42,557 nucleotides of DNA from Photorhabdus sp. CRCIA-P01 (lineage in GTDB: Bacteria > Pseudomonadota > Gammaproteobacteria > Enterobacterales > Enterobacteriaceae), in NCBI RefSeq assembly GCF_003545805.1, contig NZ_NMQR01000035.1:1-42557 (forward strand), given 5' to 3'. Shown here one piece after another: positions 16,070-25,656 of this stretch. The position numbers and the translations under genes are program-made. Under the pieces are notes generated by a model. That model did not search any database. It was not told the origin of the DNA and worked only from the letters and a program-made list of their open reading frames with translations. Numbering within the stretch: the stretch's first letter is position 1; every line of letters starts with the position of its first letter.

Positions 16070-18184
16070 TTATCGCCAACGCGCAGGCGGAAAAAGTGTA
16101 TTAAAACAGTTATCGTAATATTGCCTGATTTTGTTTAAACGTTGTTTGTTCTGCCGACTTTTCTTAACAACCAGCACAAAATTAATGATTAAGGTCGTAA
16201 AAAGAGCCAAGAATAAAATAGTGGTACCAATACAACGAGCAAGTGTCATGGAATCCAGTTCACTATGCAACACAACCCGGCGGGTTCCATTACTATCTAC
16301 GGACAATTCCGTGACAATTCCCGTTGTCTCAAAGGGTGTTTGCAATACCATATCCGATAACCGCTGTAATTCACGCCATTGTTCCAACGCACTATGGTCA
16401 TAAGAGATGATGGCTGGCGTTATATACTCAACCAGTTGTTTGCCTTCATCACTGATAAGTAGAACTCCGCCAGGAGAAGGGCTATTAAGCAGCATTGCGA
16501 CTTTATCTATTTCCCGGTAGATAAATGATGATGTCGTCGCATCAACCAATTTCCCCAAAGCTTCAGCGCTTGCCGGACGCAATAAAACATGAGTGTCATC
16601 CAGCTTGCCACTTTCTGCATTCTTTAACAAAGTTAGCCAATCATTAGCACTACCCAAGTTAACCAAAGCATTTTTCAATCGTAAACAGTCTGTTTCTTTT
16701 TCACATAATTCTTTAGTTTTCAAGATAATATTAGAGAAATCATCCAATAAGATCATACCAGATTTGAAAATCTCCTGAGCAAGGTCTGGATTTATTACAT
16801 CGTCATTTTCCTGTAAACGTAATTGTTTATTAACAGTTGCAATCAGTTTAGCTGCATTTTCTATAATTTCTGATTCTGGTATTGGCAGTGGATTAACTCT
16901 ATTCCAATATATCCCCGAACAATCGAACGGAGAAAAATAGGTGTCGCCTTTACCATTCATATTGTTTGGAGGCATATAACACATACCAACCCCTTTTGCT
17001 TTCAGGATATCCCCAACTCGCAATTCCATCCCTTCCATCATATTAGCGTCAGTGACAACTTTTGTGCTGCTGCCACGCAACCAGGCAAAACTGAGTTTCA
17101 TCGGTACACTAACCGGTTGATAAAAATAGAGCAGTAACATAATAAGCAAACAGCTAACGATCATCATGAGATTTTTTCCATAACGACGATAAGGGTAATT
17201 TTTCTCTTCATCATGCAAAGAGAGATAATGCCCTTGCCTGACTACCTGACCGTTAGTGTAAATATCAATATTGGTTTTCTGATCAAGATAGTGAGCAATA
17301 TAGGGCTCCCAATGAGGAGGATAAATTAAATCAATCCCACCAAGAGAAATATTACTCATTTGTCCTTGTTCAAATTCGCCAAATAATCCCCATCGTTTTG
17401 GTATACCGGTAAAACAGTGAATATCCTGGCGCCTGCATATTGAGAGTGGGCAAAGTAATGGCCAAAAACTGATAACGACTAAACTACCTGCAATCAACAT
17501 CAGCCACGGCAAAAGCAGTGCTGGTGAAAGTAACGCAAGAAACCAAATGAAAAATCCGAAACACAAAAATCCCCCCTCCCAAATACCCGATGAGTGATTC
17601 AACCGATATTCTTCCAATGTCTCTTTACGAATATTTTGTAATTTTACGCTGGTTTCACCATTTTTTTGGATCGATGCCTGCTGATGAGATACATCTGAAA
17701 TTACCGGAGCAGAAGGAAAATCCTGTTGAAAATCTTTCAGAAAGTGACCATTAATCGAAATAACAAGTGGTATTGTCGCGGTGTACACAACATCAATAAT
17801 ATTCTGCTGTTTAATAAAAGGCTCAAGGAAAAACGGCAAATGAATTTCTGCCATATCAATATAGTAACGCCAGCTATGTAGTTCATCGGAAGCAACAGAA
17901 AACCGGGTAATGGAATGACAGATAGTATAAACCATATCATTTTTACCCATTAGAATTGGCCAACTTGGTTTATTAATACGGTCTGTTACAACTGGCGGCA
18001 ACACTCGATTCAAATAACATTCAATAGTCTGATATTCATCAGCATTAAGTTTACGATAGGTTGGTTCAGCAACAGAAGGCAGATAACGGGCGTTATCATG
18101 TAGCTTCCATTTGAAAATCAGAAAGGAAGCCATGACAATCAGGCTAATTATCAAGATAGCCAATATAACGACTGTTATGCTCAT
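16070..18184 (-). CDS. igaA: IgaA, membrane inhibitor of the Rcs phosphorelay
   Basis: This 704-residue inner-membrane protein (YrfF/IgaA family) restrains the Rcs envelope-stress system through RcsD. Hydrophobic segments are at the N-terminus (VVILAILIISLIVMASFLIF), a pair near residues 205-245 (GFFIWFLALLSPALLLPWLMLIAGSLVVISFWPLL), one near 340 (LMMIVSCLLIMLLLYFY) and one close to the C-terminus (CIGTTILFLALFTTLIINFVLVV). A large periplasmic part lies before the last. The order igaA-hslR-hslO and the divergent nudE are as in E. coli. Confidence 0.95.
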   Translation of the reverse strand: MSITVVILAILIISLIVMASFLIFKWKLHDNARYLPSVAEPTYRKLNADEYQTIECYLNRVLPPVVTDRINKPSWPILMGKNDMVYTICHSITRFSVASDELHSWRYYIDMAEIHLPFFLEPFIKQQNIIDVVYTATIPLVISINGHFLKDFQQDFPSAPVISDVSHQQASIQKNGETSVKLQNIRKETLEEYRLNHSSGIWEGGFLCFGFFIWFLALLSPALLLPWLMLIAGSLVVISFWPLLCPLSICRRQDIHCFTGIPKRWGLFGEFEQGQMSNISLGGIDLIYPPHWEPYIAHYLDQKTNIDIYTNGQVVRQGHYLSLHDEEKNYPYRRYGKNLMMIVSCLLIMLLLYFYQPVSVPMKLSFAWLRGSSTKVVTDANMMEGMELRVGDILKAKGVGMCYMPPNNMNGKGDTYFSPFDCSGIYWNRVNPLPIPESEIIENAAKLIATVNKQLRLQENDDVINPDLAQEIFKSGMILLDDFSNIILKTKELCEKETDCLRLKNALVNLGSANDWLTLLKNAESGKLDDTHVLLRPASAEALGKLVDATTSSFIYREIDKVAMLLNSPSPGGVLLISDEGKQLVEYITPAIISYDHSALEQWRELQRLSDMVLQTPFETTGIVTELSVDSNGTRRVVLHSELDSMTLARCIGTTILFLALFTTLIINFVLVVKKSRQNKQRLNKIRQYYDNCFNTLFPPARWR

Positions 18185-18534
18185 TTTATCCCCATACCCA
18201 TGACAATCTTGCTATTGTTGTTTGCAAATTAGCAACTACACGTTAAGTTCTGAATTAGGTTATTTCTATTTATTTTTTAATTTATTTTACAATGAGTTAT
18301 ATAATAACGCACTAAACTATATACAACATAGATCTATTTCCAAAGAGGATAAAGATAACAGCAACAACAATAACCAGCGATAATCACTATCATTTATCAA
18401 AATAATCGGCCATATTTAGTCAAGCTATGGAGTGTACCTAATTTCATCATAAAATCTAAGGTTAATGAAATAATTTATGACGTAATAATGCACAGGCACT
18501 CAACTCAACCAATATTAAACCATCAGGGGCAATT
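18185..18534. promoter_or_regulatory. Divergent igaA/nudE promoter region
   Basis: About 350 AT-rich bases without a gene separate the two divergent starts. No specific operator was identified. The nudE ATG at 18535 is preceded by AGGGGCAATT. Confidence 0.5.
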
Positions 18535-19083
18535 ATGAATGACCTGAAAAACCCTAAAATCTTACACATAGAGGACATTGCCCATTCACGTTTATTTCAT
18601 ATTCAGTCAGTTAATCTCGAATTTAGTAACGGTGTAAAACGCGTTTATGAACGGATGCGTCCGGCCAATCGGGAAGCTGTTCTGATAATCCCGGTCATTG
18701 GGGATGAATTGTTGCTTATTCGTGAGTATGCAGTCGGCATTGAGCAGTACGAGTTGGGCTTTCCTAAAGGCGCGATCGACCCTGGGGAAAGTATCTTTGA
18801 AGCCGCTAACCGTGAATTAAAAGAAGAAGTCAGTTTTGGTGCCAGAAAAATAGAACAATTAGCCAAACTCACTATGGCTCCATCCTATTTTTCTAGCAAA
18901 ATGAACATTGTTATTGCTGAAAATCTCTATCCAGAAAGCTTGGAAGGAGACGAACCTGAACCACTACCGCAAATACGTTGGCCAATAGCAAATATGATGT
19001 CATTATTGGATCACGCTGATTTCAACGAAGCGCGTAATGTCTGCGCCCTATTTCTGGCACAAAAATACTTAAAACACCGTTGA
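18535..19083 (+). CDS. nudE: ADP compounds hydrolase NudE
   Basis: This is a 182-residue Nudix hydrolase acting on ADP-ribose, NADH and Ap3A. The Nudix box starts at about residue 79 and reads GAIDPGESIFEAANRELKEEVSFGA, with the RELKEE core intact. It lies between igaA and mrcA, its usual place. It ends in a shared hairpin with convergent mrcA. Confidence 0.96.
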   Translation: MNDLKNPKILHIEDIAHSRLFHIQSVNLEFSNGVKRVYERMRPANREAVLIIPVIGDELLLIREYAVGIEQYELGFPKGAIDPGESIFEAANRELKEEVSFGARKIEQLAKLTMAPSYFSSKMNIVIAENLYPESLEGDEPEPLPQIRWPIANMMSLLDHADFNEARNVCALFLAQKYLKHR

Positions 19084-19089
19084 AGTTCA

Positions 19090-19118
19090 CAGGCACAACA
19101 ACGCTTCCGTTGTGCCTG
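19090..19118. terminator. Bidirectional terminator between nudE and mrcA
   Basis: CAGGCACAAC (19090-19099) and GTTGTGCCTG (19109-19118) form a perfect 10-bp stem with a nine-base loop. It lies in the 43-bp gap of the two convergent genes, followed by CTTTATC on the plus strand. Confidence 0.75.
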
Positions 19119-19126
19119 CTTTATCA

Positions 19127-21655
19127 TCAGAATAACTCCTGACTTTCACCATTCTCAATTAAAGTTGTGCCAACTTCCCGCACCGCACTCTCTGTAGGTT
19201 GAGTTCCATCAATGAAGTATTCATTACGGGTATCTCCGCCGCCGCCAGCAAGCTTACCTGTCTTACGATCTATCACCACAGAAACAATCCCAGGAGGAGG
19301 AGTGACTTCTTTTTCTGGAACACCCTCTAGGGCAATTTTCATAAAATCATCCCAAATTGGCTGCGCACTCTTAGCACCCGCCTCTCCACCACTGGCCGCT
19401 GTACGGCCAAGGCTTCTGCGGTGGTCATCAAAACCAATCCAAACCGTCGTGACAATATCCGGCCCATAACCTGAGAACCAGGCATCTTTTGAACTGTTGG
19501 TTGTTCCAGTTTTACCACCAATATCACGGCGTTTCAGATCGCGCGAGGCACGCCAACCCGTACCAGACCAACCCGGCTCACCAAAAATATTACTATTCAA
19601 AGCATCATGGATCAAAAATGCCAACTGAGTACTAATGACATGGGGAGCGTATTTTTGCGCATCTTCACGACTATCAATTACCGGGGCTTTTTCCAATTCA
19701 GGTAACGGTAATATCTCTTGCTGGCTAACATGAGATTGAGCAACATTCTCAATCGAGTTCTCAGAAAGTTCGATTGAACGTACCGTATCCCCATAAATTA
19801 CTGGAATATCGCACTGTGGACATGCAATTTTAGGCTTAGCCTCAAAGAGAATATCGCCATCTTCGTTTTCAATCTTAGTAATAAAGTAAGGATCGATCAG
19901 ATAGCCACCATTGGACATGACCGAATATCCACGTACCATTTGCATTGGAGTGAATGATGGTGATCCCAAAGCCAGAGATTCTGTACGTACTATATTTTGT
20001 GCCGGGAAACCAAACCGTTGCAGGTAATCAGCAGCATAATCGACTCCCATTGCTCGCATTGCTCGAACCATCACGACGTTCTTCGATTGTCCTAATCCTT
20101 GACGCAAACGGACTGGCCCAACATAAGTTGCTGGTGAGTTTTTCGGACGCCAGTCAGTACCAGCACCTGCATCCCAACGGCTAATTGGTAAGTCATTCAG
20201 CAATGAAGCCAATGTCAGCCCTTTATCCATCGCTGCGGTATAGAGAAATGGTTTAATATTAGAACCAATTTGACGTAATGACTGCGTGACACGGTTAAAT
20301 TTACTCAAGTTGAAATCAAATCCACCAACCAGCGCCTTCACAGCACCATCATTCGGATCAATAGAGACCAAAGCAGCATTAACTTCTGGCACTTGTGCCA
20401 ACCACCAAATATCCTTTACTTTCCGAAGCCAAACCTGTTCACCAACTTGAACCACTTCATTCACACTACGAGGAACCGCACCCTGCACACTATCAGATTT
20501 GAACTTTCTGGCCCAACGGACACCCATCATGGGTAATTCCACACTGCTGCCATCAGCCAACATCACTATTGCCTGATCAGTACCCGCGCTGGTCACTACC
20601 GCCGGCATTAACGGCCCATAATCTGGCAAGGTCTTAAGCTTCTTGACAATCTGTTCCCGACCCCAAACAGGTTCGCCCACTTTCCACAAAACTTCTTGCG
20701 CCCCACGGTAGCCATGACGCACATCATAATCAATGAGGTTATTACGAACCGCATCCACGGCAGCCAACTGAAGTTTACGGGTAATCGTGGTGTAAACTTT
20801 ATAACCGTCGGTATAAGCATTCTCACCATAACGCTCAATCATCTCCTGACGCACCATCTCGGACAAATAGGGCACAGAGAAAGCAATCTGAGGCGCATGG
20901 TAATTAGCAACCAACTTTTCACTTCTAGCTTGATTATATTGCTGCTGAGTAATATAGCCCTCATTGAGCATACGGCTCAGAACCACATTCCGGCGGTTAA
21001 TCGCCCGGCCATAAGAATAAAGCGGGTTAAAAGTAGAAGGTGCCTTTGGCAGACCGGCAATCATGGCGATTTCACTCAGTGTCAACTCATTGACATTTTT
21101 GCCAAAATAAACTTGAGCCGCAGCCCCAACACCATAAGCCCGGTAACCAAGGTAAATTTTATTGAGATAGAGTTCGAGGATCTCATCTTTATTCAGCAAT
21201 TGCTCAATCCTGATAGCCAGAAAAACTTCCTTGATTTTACGCATCAACGTCTTCTCAGGAGTGAGAAAGAAATTTCTCGCCAGTTGCTGAGTAATGGTAC
21301 TTGCCCCTTGAGAAGCACGGCCTGAACTCATCGCGACAGATGCTGCCCGGATAATCCCTACAGGGTCAACCCCGTGATGCTCATAAAAACGACTGTCCTC
21401 CGTTGCAATGAATGCCTTCACCATAATGGGTGGAATTTCGGACAACTCAAGAGGAATACGGCGTTTTTCACCATATTGGGCAATAAGCTCACCATCTGCA
21501 CTGAACACCTGCATTGGTGTCTGTAATCGAACATCCTTTAATGTCGCCACATCAGGTAACTGAGGCTCGATATATTTGTACATACCAAAAATCGAGGCCG
21601 TTCCCAGAAAAATGCAACTCACGACAAAGACTAGAAAATACTTTACGAACTTCAC
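19127..21655 (-). CDS. mrcA: Penicillin-binding protein 1A
   Basis: This 842-residue class A PBP makes and crosslinks peptidoglycan at the inner membrane. It has an N-terminal anchor (FLVFVVSCIFLGTASIFGMY), a glycosyltransferase domain with EDSRFYEHHGVDP, ASTITQQLARN and LNKIYLG, and a transpeptidase domain with the nucleophile in RQIGSNIKPFLYTAAMD and the later KTGTTNSSKDAWF. The start codon is GTG at 21655. It is divergent from hofM, the standard enterobacterial arrangement. Confidence 0.97.
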   Translation of the reverse strand: MKFVKYFLVFVVSCIFLGTASIFGMYKYIEPQLPDVATLKDVRLQTPMQVFSADGELIAQYGEKRRIPLELSEIPPIMVKAFIATEDSRFYEHHGVDPVGIIRAASVAMSSGRASQGASTITQQLARNFFLTPEKTLMRKIKEVFLAIRIEQLLNKDEILELYLNKIYLGYRAYGVGAAAQVYFGKNVNELTLSEIAMIAGLPKAPSTFNPLYSYGRAINRRNVVLSRMLNEGYITQQQYNQARSEKLVANYHAPQIAFSVPYLSEMVRQEMIERYGENAYTDGYKVYTTITRKLQLAAVDAVRNNLIDYDVRHGYRGAQEVLWKVGEPVWGREQIVKKLKTLPDYGPLMPAVVTSAGTDQAIVMLADGSSVELPMMGVRWARKFKSDSVQGAVPRSVNEVVQVGEQVWLRKVKDIWWLAQVPEVNAALVSIDPNDGAVKALVGGFDFNLSKFNRVTQSLRQIGSNIKPFLYTAAMDKGLTLASLLNDLPISRWDAGAGTDWRPKNSPATYVGPVRLRQGLGQSKNVVMVRAMRAMGVDYAADYLQRFGFPAQNIVRTESLALGSPSFTPMQMVRGYSVMSNGGYLIDPYFITKIENEDGDILFEAKPKIACPQCDIPVIYGDTVRSIELSENSIENVAQSHVSQQEILPLPELEKAPVIDSREDAQKYAPHVISTQLAFLIHDALNSNIFGEPGWSGTGWRASRDLKRRDIGGKTGTTNSSKDAWFSGYGPDIVTTVWIGFDDHRRSLGRTAASGGEAGAKSAQPIWDDFMKIALEGVPEKEVTPPPGIVSVVIDRKTGKLAGGGGDTRNEYFIDGTQPTESAVREVGTTLIENGESQELF

Positions 21656-21774
21656 CTGAAATTTCCCATGCCACGTTAGTCGGGTGGTTTATAAACAATC
21701 GGCGCGTAGTATAAAGGTTACACAGCACCTTGAATATGGTCTTTTATTAAAATTACTGATATGGAGATCGATAT

Positions 21775-22605
21775 ATGTATTCACCAAAATGGTATGTCGG
21801 ATTGGACATCCAAAATGGCATCCTTCGCGCCGTCGCAGCTATAAAACGCCGAGATGGCTGGCAGCTTCGCCACTGCTGGCAATATCTTTTATCTGATGCG
21901 GTTATGCCAGAAGGCCGTTTACAACGGCCAGAAATATTATGTGATATTTTAAATCAATGGCGCCAAAAATTACCTAAAAAAATCAGTTTCAGACTCGCCT
22001 TACCTGTACAGCAAACATTGCAGAGGAATCTGACTTTGCCTCCAGATATCAATCTTAAAGAGCCGGAACAAGGCTGGTTTATCAACGCCAGTGCCGAGAA
22101 ACAATTTCCCTTTAACACCCGAGAACTGGCGCTGGATTACCGTATTATTGAACAAAATGCCTACATCAGCGCCGCTCGCCAGAAAGATCTCAACCTCTGG
22201 CTACAATGTCTTGCACAAGCAGGAATATTTCCAGATGCCATTGATATTGCTCCCTGTGCCCTACGCTATATAGCGCAATATGCCGGCGTTCCCGCTGATA
22301 GTTGGCTGTTACACAGGCAACAATCTGGTTGGCTATGGGTATCTCCTGCCAATGCCCCCTTCGCTTATGATCTGGTATTAGCAAATACGGCTGTTTCTCC
22401 ACAGCAGATTATCCGTCAATTATCTGCCTCATCCATGGCTGAACAGCCTGTTTACTACAGTAGCTACCAACAAGAAACCCTACCTGAAGGAACTTGCTCT
22501 TGGGATATGCTGACAGCATTTCGCCGCTATCAACCACCACTACCAGTTCAACTGATGGAATATGTGATAGCCGGTGGTTTAGCACTCAGACCGGATGATA
22601 AGTAA
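21775..22605 (+). CDS. hofM: PilM-like DNA-uptake/pilus assembly protein HofM
   Basis: This is a 276-residue actin-like ATPase-family protein related to PilM. It begins WYVGLDIQNGILRAVAAIKR, the first nucleotide-fold strand, and has the FPFNTRELALDYRII segment. In type IV pilus and competence systems PilM joins PilN, O and P under the secretin. In E. coli the hof genes are needed to use DNA as a nutrient. It is the first gene of the hof operon, three bases before hofN. Confidence 0.9.
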   Translation: MYSPKWYVGLDIQNGILRAVAAIKRRDGWQLRHCWQYLLSDAVMPEGRLQRPEILCDILNQWRQKLPKKISFRLALPVQQTLQRNLTLPPDINLKEPEQGWFINASAEKQFPFNTRELALDYRIIEQNAYISAARQKDLNLWLQCLAQAGIFPDAIDIAPCALRYIAQYAGVPADSWLLHRQQSGWLWVSPANAPFAYDLVLANTAVSPQQIIRQLSASSMAEQPVYYSSYQQETLPEGTCSWDMLTAFRRYQPPLPVQLMEYVIAGGLALRPDDK

Positions 22606-22607
22606 CG

Positions 22608-23159
22608 ATGTATCAGGTTAATTTTCTACCTTGGCGCCAAACCCGGCTAAAACATCGTTATCGTTGGTGGTCGATTCTTCTCTTATTGCAATTGATGTTG
22701 TGGCTGACAGTGCTCGTCTGGATATTATTAAAACAACAGGAAACGATTAACCAGTATCAAAGGCAATGGCAGCAACTCAACCAGCAACAATTATATTTGC
22801 AACAACAGATAACTCAGACAGAGGAGGCGGTCAATCTTCACAACAAACTAGCCTATAAATTAAAACAACAACAAACGTGGCTGAAACAGAACCAACAACA
22901 TTGGCAATTATTTAATGAATTACCTGAATTATTACCGGAAGGAAGTTGGTTAACCGCTTTCGATGATCAGGCAGGTCAATTAAAACTGGTTGCTAATAGT
23001 CTGGATTATTCCAGTATGACGTCTCTGCTGGATAATCTTGAAAACAACGGGCAATTATCTGAAATTCAACTAAAAAAGATGATTACCACCGAACAACAAA
23101 TCAGGCAATTTATTATTGACGCTAACTGGCAGACGGAGATATCCAATGATAAAAAGTGA
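22608..23159 (+). CDS. hofN: PilN-like protein HofN
   Basis: This 183-residue bitopic membrane protein has a short cytoplasmic start NFLPWRQTRLKHR (the PilN motif that binds PilM), a membrane segment at about 22-44 (WSILLLLQLMLWLTVLVWILL), then a Gln-rich coiled coil (about 46-105) and a small periplasmic domain. It overlaps the next gene by 14 bases. Confidence 0.88.
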   Translation: MYQVNFLPWRQTRLKHRYRWWSILLLLQLMLWLTVLVWILLKQQETINQYQRQWQQLNQQQLYLQQQITQTEEAVNLHNKLAYKLKQQQTWLKQNQQHWQLFNELPELLPEGSWLTAFDDQAGQLKLVANSLDYSSMTSLLDNLENNGQLSEIQLKKMITTEQQIRQFIIDANWQTEISNDKK

Positions 23160-23691
23160 CTATTTATGGTGGTTTGCCAAACCAACCTGGCAGCTCTTTA
23201 TCTGGCAGCAAGCTATCATCATGCCATTTCTGATTCTGTTTTATCTTTTCTTCTGGCAAGAAAGAGCTGAACAGCGAAGTAGCCTGACACAAAAAATAGC
23301 AGCCCAACAAATCAATACCAAAGCCGCCAATGAACAACTAAATCAGCTACCGCTATTGGAAGATATACAACAACACATCAACCAAATAGAAAATAAATTC
23401 AGTAAGCCGCGACAAAATGCGGTAAAAATTACCGCAATAAAACAATTACAACAGCCATTAATAAATTCTGGCGCACAAGTTCTTGAGTGGCAACGTAAAA
23501 AAGAAGGGGAAAAAACGCTCTGGCAAATCACAATTTGTTTGAACTACGAACAGATGCTAAGTTTTCTTGAGGCGCTACAAGCGTTATATCCACCGCTGCT
23601 GATCAAACAGCTTTCCATTTCTCCATCAGACGAATCCCTAAACGTCAAAATAACCCTGTCAGAAACCTCACATGAGGAATTTTATGACTAA
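23146..23691 (+). CDS. hofO: PilO-like protein HofO
   Basis: This 181-residue protein has an N-terminal membrane segment (QQAIIMPFLILFYLFFW, about 26-43), a coiled coil, and a C-terminal PilO-like ferredoxin fold (LWQITICLNYEQMLSFLEALQALYPPLLIKQLSI). The ATG at 23146 was chosen because it begins inside hofN after GGAGATATCC; a longer frame to 23116 has no family support. It overlaps hofN and the following gene, so translation is coupled. Confidence 0.85.
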   Translation: MIKSDYLWWFAKPTWQLFIWQQAIIMPFLILFYLFFWQERAEQRSSLTQKIAAQQINTKAANEQLNQLPLLEDIQQHINQIENKFSKPRQNAVKITAIKQLQQPLINSGAQVLEWQRKKEGEKTLWQITICLNYEQMLSFLEALQALYPPLLIKQLSISPSDESLNVKITLSETSHEEFYD

Positions 23692-24718
23692 AAAATTTAT
23701 TCTGTTTATCCTTTTCCTGCCCGCGATTGTTGTTGCAGAAATAAGAAATCCTTTTGCTCCCCCGATGATAGAGACAGAAGAGCAATCGGTTGAGTTATTT
23801 GATCAATCAGTCAATGAGACCGAAATTCAGTCCCTCTCAACCGTATTACAATATGCAGACGCAGAAAGAATCGCCATGAATCTCAGGCAAAATACGCCCG
23901 CACTGATAACAAAAGAGGGTAAAGTTGATTTTGATCCTGAAACTAACAGTCTGATTTTACAGGATACCCCCATTGCCATCGCGCAGATAAAAAGCTGGCT
24001 GAAAGAAATAGATACACCACAGCAGCAAGTGCAGATCACTGCACATATCGTGACCAGTAGCCGAGAGGCATTACATGAACTCGGCATTTATTGGGGTATA
24101 CCAATAGGAGAGCAGATTAATACATCAACGGGGATAAATCGCCTCAATATCAACCAAGCAGCCAACGATAACATGCATAGATTTGCGTTCAATATTGCTC
24201 GCATTCACACCAGTTTGCTGGAAATGGAACTCAGTGCCTTAGAACAAGAAAACCAACTGGATATTATCGCTAGCCCTAGACTAACCGCCTCGCATCAACA
24301 GTTAGCCAGCATCAAGCAAGGCTCTGATATCCCCTACGTCAGCCAAGAAAAAGAGAAAAGTACTGTGCAATTTAAAGAAGCCGTACTAGGAATGGAAGTC
24401 ACACCCCATATACTGAGAAAAAACAAAATCAGACTCTCTCTGAAAATCAGTCAAAACATGCCAGGGATCTCAATAAGTCAAGGAGGAGGTGAGAATTTAA
24501 CCATCGACAAACAGGAAATAATAACTCAAGTTACTGTAAAGAATGGTGAAACACTTATTCTCGGTGGAATTTTTCAACAGAAAAAAAGCGAGCAAACCCA
24601 GAAGGTACCTTATCTATCAGACATCCCACTACTCGGCTCACTATTTAACCAAAAAGGTCATAAACACAGCCGACGTGAGTTAGTCATATTTATTACGCCT
24701 CAACTGATAGATATTTAA
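23684..24718 (+). CDS. hofQ: Secretin HofQ, apparently fused to the start of HofP
   Basis: The 344-residue outer-membrane secretin begins with a signal peptide (FILFILFLPAIVVA) and RNPFAPP (21-27), the RDPFxPP mark of PilP/HofP. From about residue 53 it matches E. coli HofQ: LQYADAERIA, then VDFDPETNSLIL, DIIASPRLTASHQQLASIKQGSDIPY, FKEAVLGMEVTP and ETLILGGIF. The N-terminal secretin (STN/N0) domain of HofQ, about 110 residues, and most of HofP are absent. GAGG lies before the ATG at 23684. Channel and secretin-signature regions look complete, so a pore could form but docking to the inner-membrane partners would differ. Confidence 0.88.
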   Translation: MTKKFILFILFLPAIVVAEIRNPFAPPMIETEEQSVELFDQSVNETEIQSLSTVLQYADAERIAMNLRQNTPALITKEGKVDFDPETNSLILQDTPIAIAQIKSWLKEIDTPQQQVQITAHIVTSSREALHELGIYWGIPIGEQINTSTGINRLNINQAANDNMHRFAFNIARIHTSLLEMELSALEQENQLDIIASPRLTASHQQLASIKQGSDIPYVSQEKEKSTVQFKEAVLGMEVTPHILRKNKIRLSLKISQNMPGISISQGGGENLTIDKQEIITQVTVKNGETLILGGIFQQKKSEQTQKVPYLSDIPLLGSLFNQKGHKHSRRELVIFITPQLIDI

Positions 24719-25087
24719 CCAACAAGAAAAATATAATCGTTACATCAGTAAGTTGGATATAAAAAATTTAACTATTTCGTATGATTATGCGCAGATTTTT
24801 CCAACTAATCCTGTTTATAGATTTGACGCTGAGACCAATTTAGCATACAAGAGTTAGCTAATTGAGTGGTCGGGTTTAACATCACAATAATCAGCCAATG
24901 AAACCAGAGCTTCCGTCACAAAAAGCTCGTCGTTGATTTATATAGTTGCAAAACTGGCTGATGTACTGAGATAATTTTGTTATCTGATCTCACATTACCG
25001 CTCATGAGGTTTCAGTTTAGGTCCCGCTGCTGATTTGATTAGCGGGGCGGGTTATCATTAACGAATAGTCTTAGTAATACCAAAAAC
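24719..25087. promoter_or_regulatory. aroK leader/promoter region
   Basis: A 369-bp stretch without a gene. Close to aroK an inverted repeat CCCGCT (25023-25028) with AGCGGG (25041-25046) could be a terminator or leader hairpin. The rest shows no clear element. Confidence 0.5.
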
Positions 25088-25609
25088 ATGGCAGAGAAAC
25101 GTAATATCTTTCTGGTTGGGCCTATGGGTGCCGGCAAAAGCACTATTGGTCGTCAGTTAGCTCAGCAACTCAATATGGAGTTTTACGACTCCGATCAAGA
25201 AATTGAGCGACGTACCGGAGCTGACGTGGGCTGGGTATTCGACGTGGAAGGCGAAGAAGGCTTCCGCGAACGCGAAGAAAAAGTGATTAACGAACTCACT
25301 GAAAAACAAGGCATTGTATTGGCGACTGGCGGAGGTTCTGTGAAATCCAGAGAAACCCGTAATCGTCTGTCTGCCCGTGGTGTCGTGGTCTACTTGGAAA
25401 CCACCATTGAAAAACAGTTAGCACGCACCCAGCGCGATAAAAAACGTCCCTTACTTCAAGTTGATGCACCAGCACGCGAAGTTTTAGAAAATTTAGCAAG
25501 CGAACGTAACCCTCTATATGAGGAAATTGCTGATGTTACTATCCGTACCGATGAACAAAGCGCTAAAGTTGTCGCTAACCAAATCATTGAGTTACTGGAA
25601 AAAAACTGA
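25088..25609 (+). CDS. aroK: Shikimate kinase 1
   Basis: This 173-residue kinase phosphorylates shikimate in aromatic amino-acid synthesis. It has the Walker [12 protein letters not shown] (11-21), substrate Asp in FYDSDQEIE, the glycine loop ATGGGSV, and the lid with [11 protein letters not shown]. It is followed 47 bp later by aroB, the conserved aroKB-damX-dam-rpe-gph-trpS order. Confidence 0.97.
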   Translation: MAEKRNIFLVGPMGAGKSTIGRQLAQQLNMEFYDSDQEIERRTGADVGWVFDVEGEEGFREREEKVINELTEKQGIVLATGGGSVKSRETRNRLSARGVVVYLETTIEKQLARTQRDKKRPLLQVDAPAREVLENLASERNPLYEEIADVTIRTDEQSAKVVANQIIELLEKN

Positions 25610-25656
25610 TTCAAGCAAGTCTGTACAGCGATAAATAATTAAGGCGAAGGCTGCTT

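Noticed and set aside
20696-21325. Plus-strand frame of 209 codons opposite mrcA
   Set aside because: It is antisense to the glycosyltransferase domain of PBP1A and has no domain of its own.
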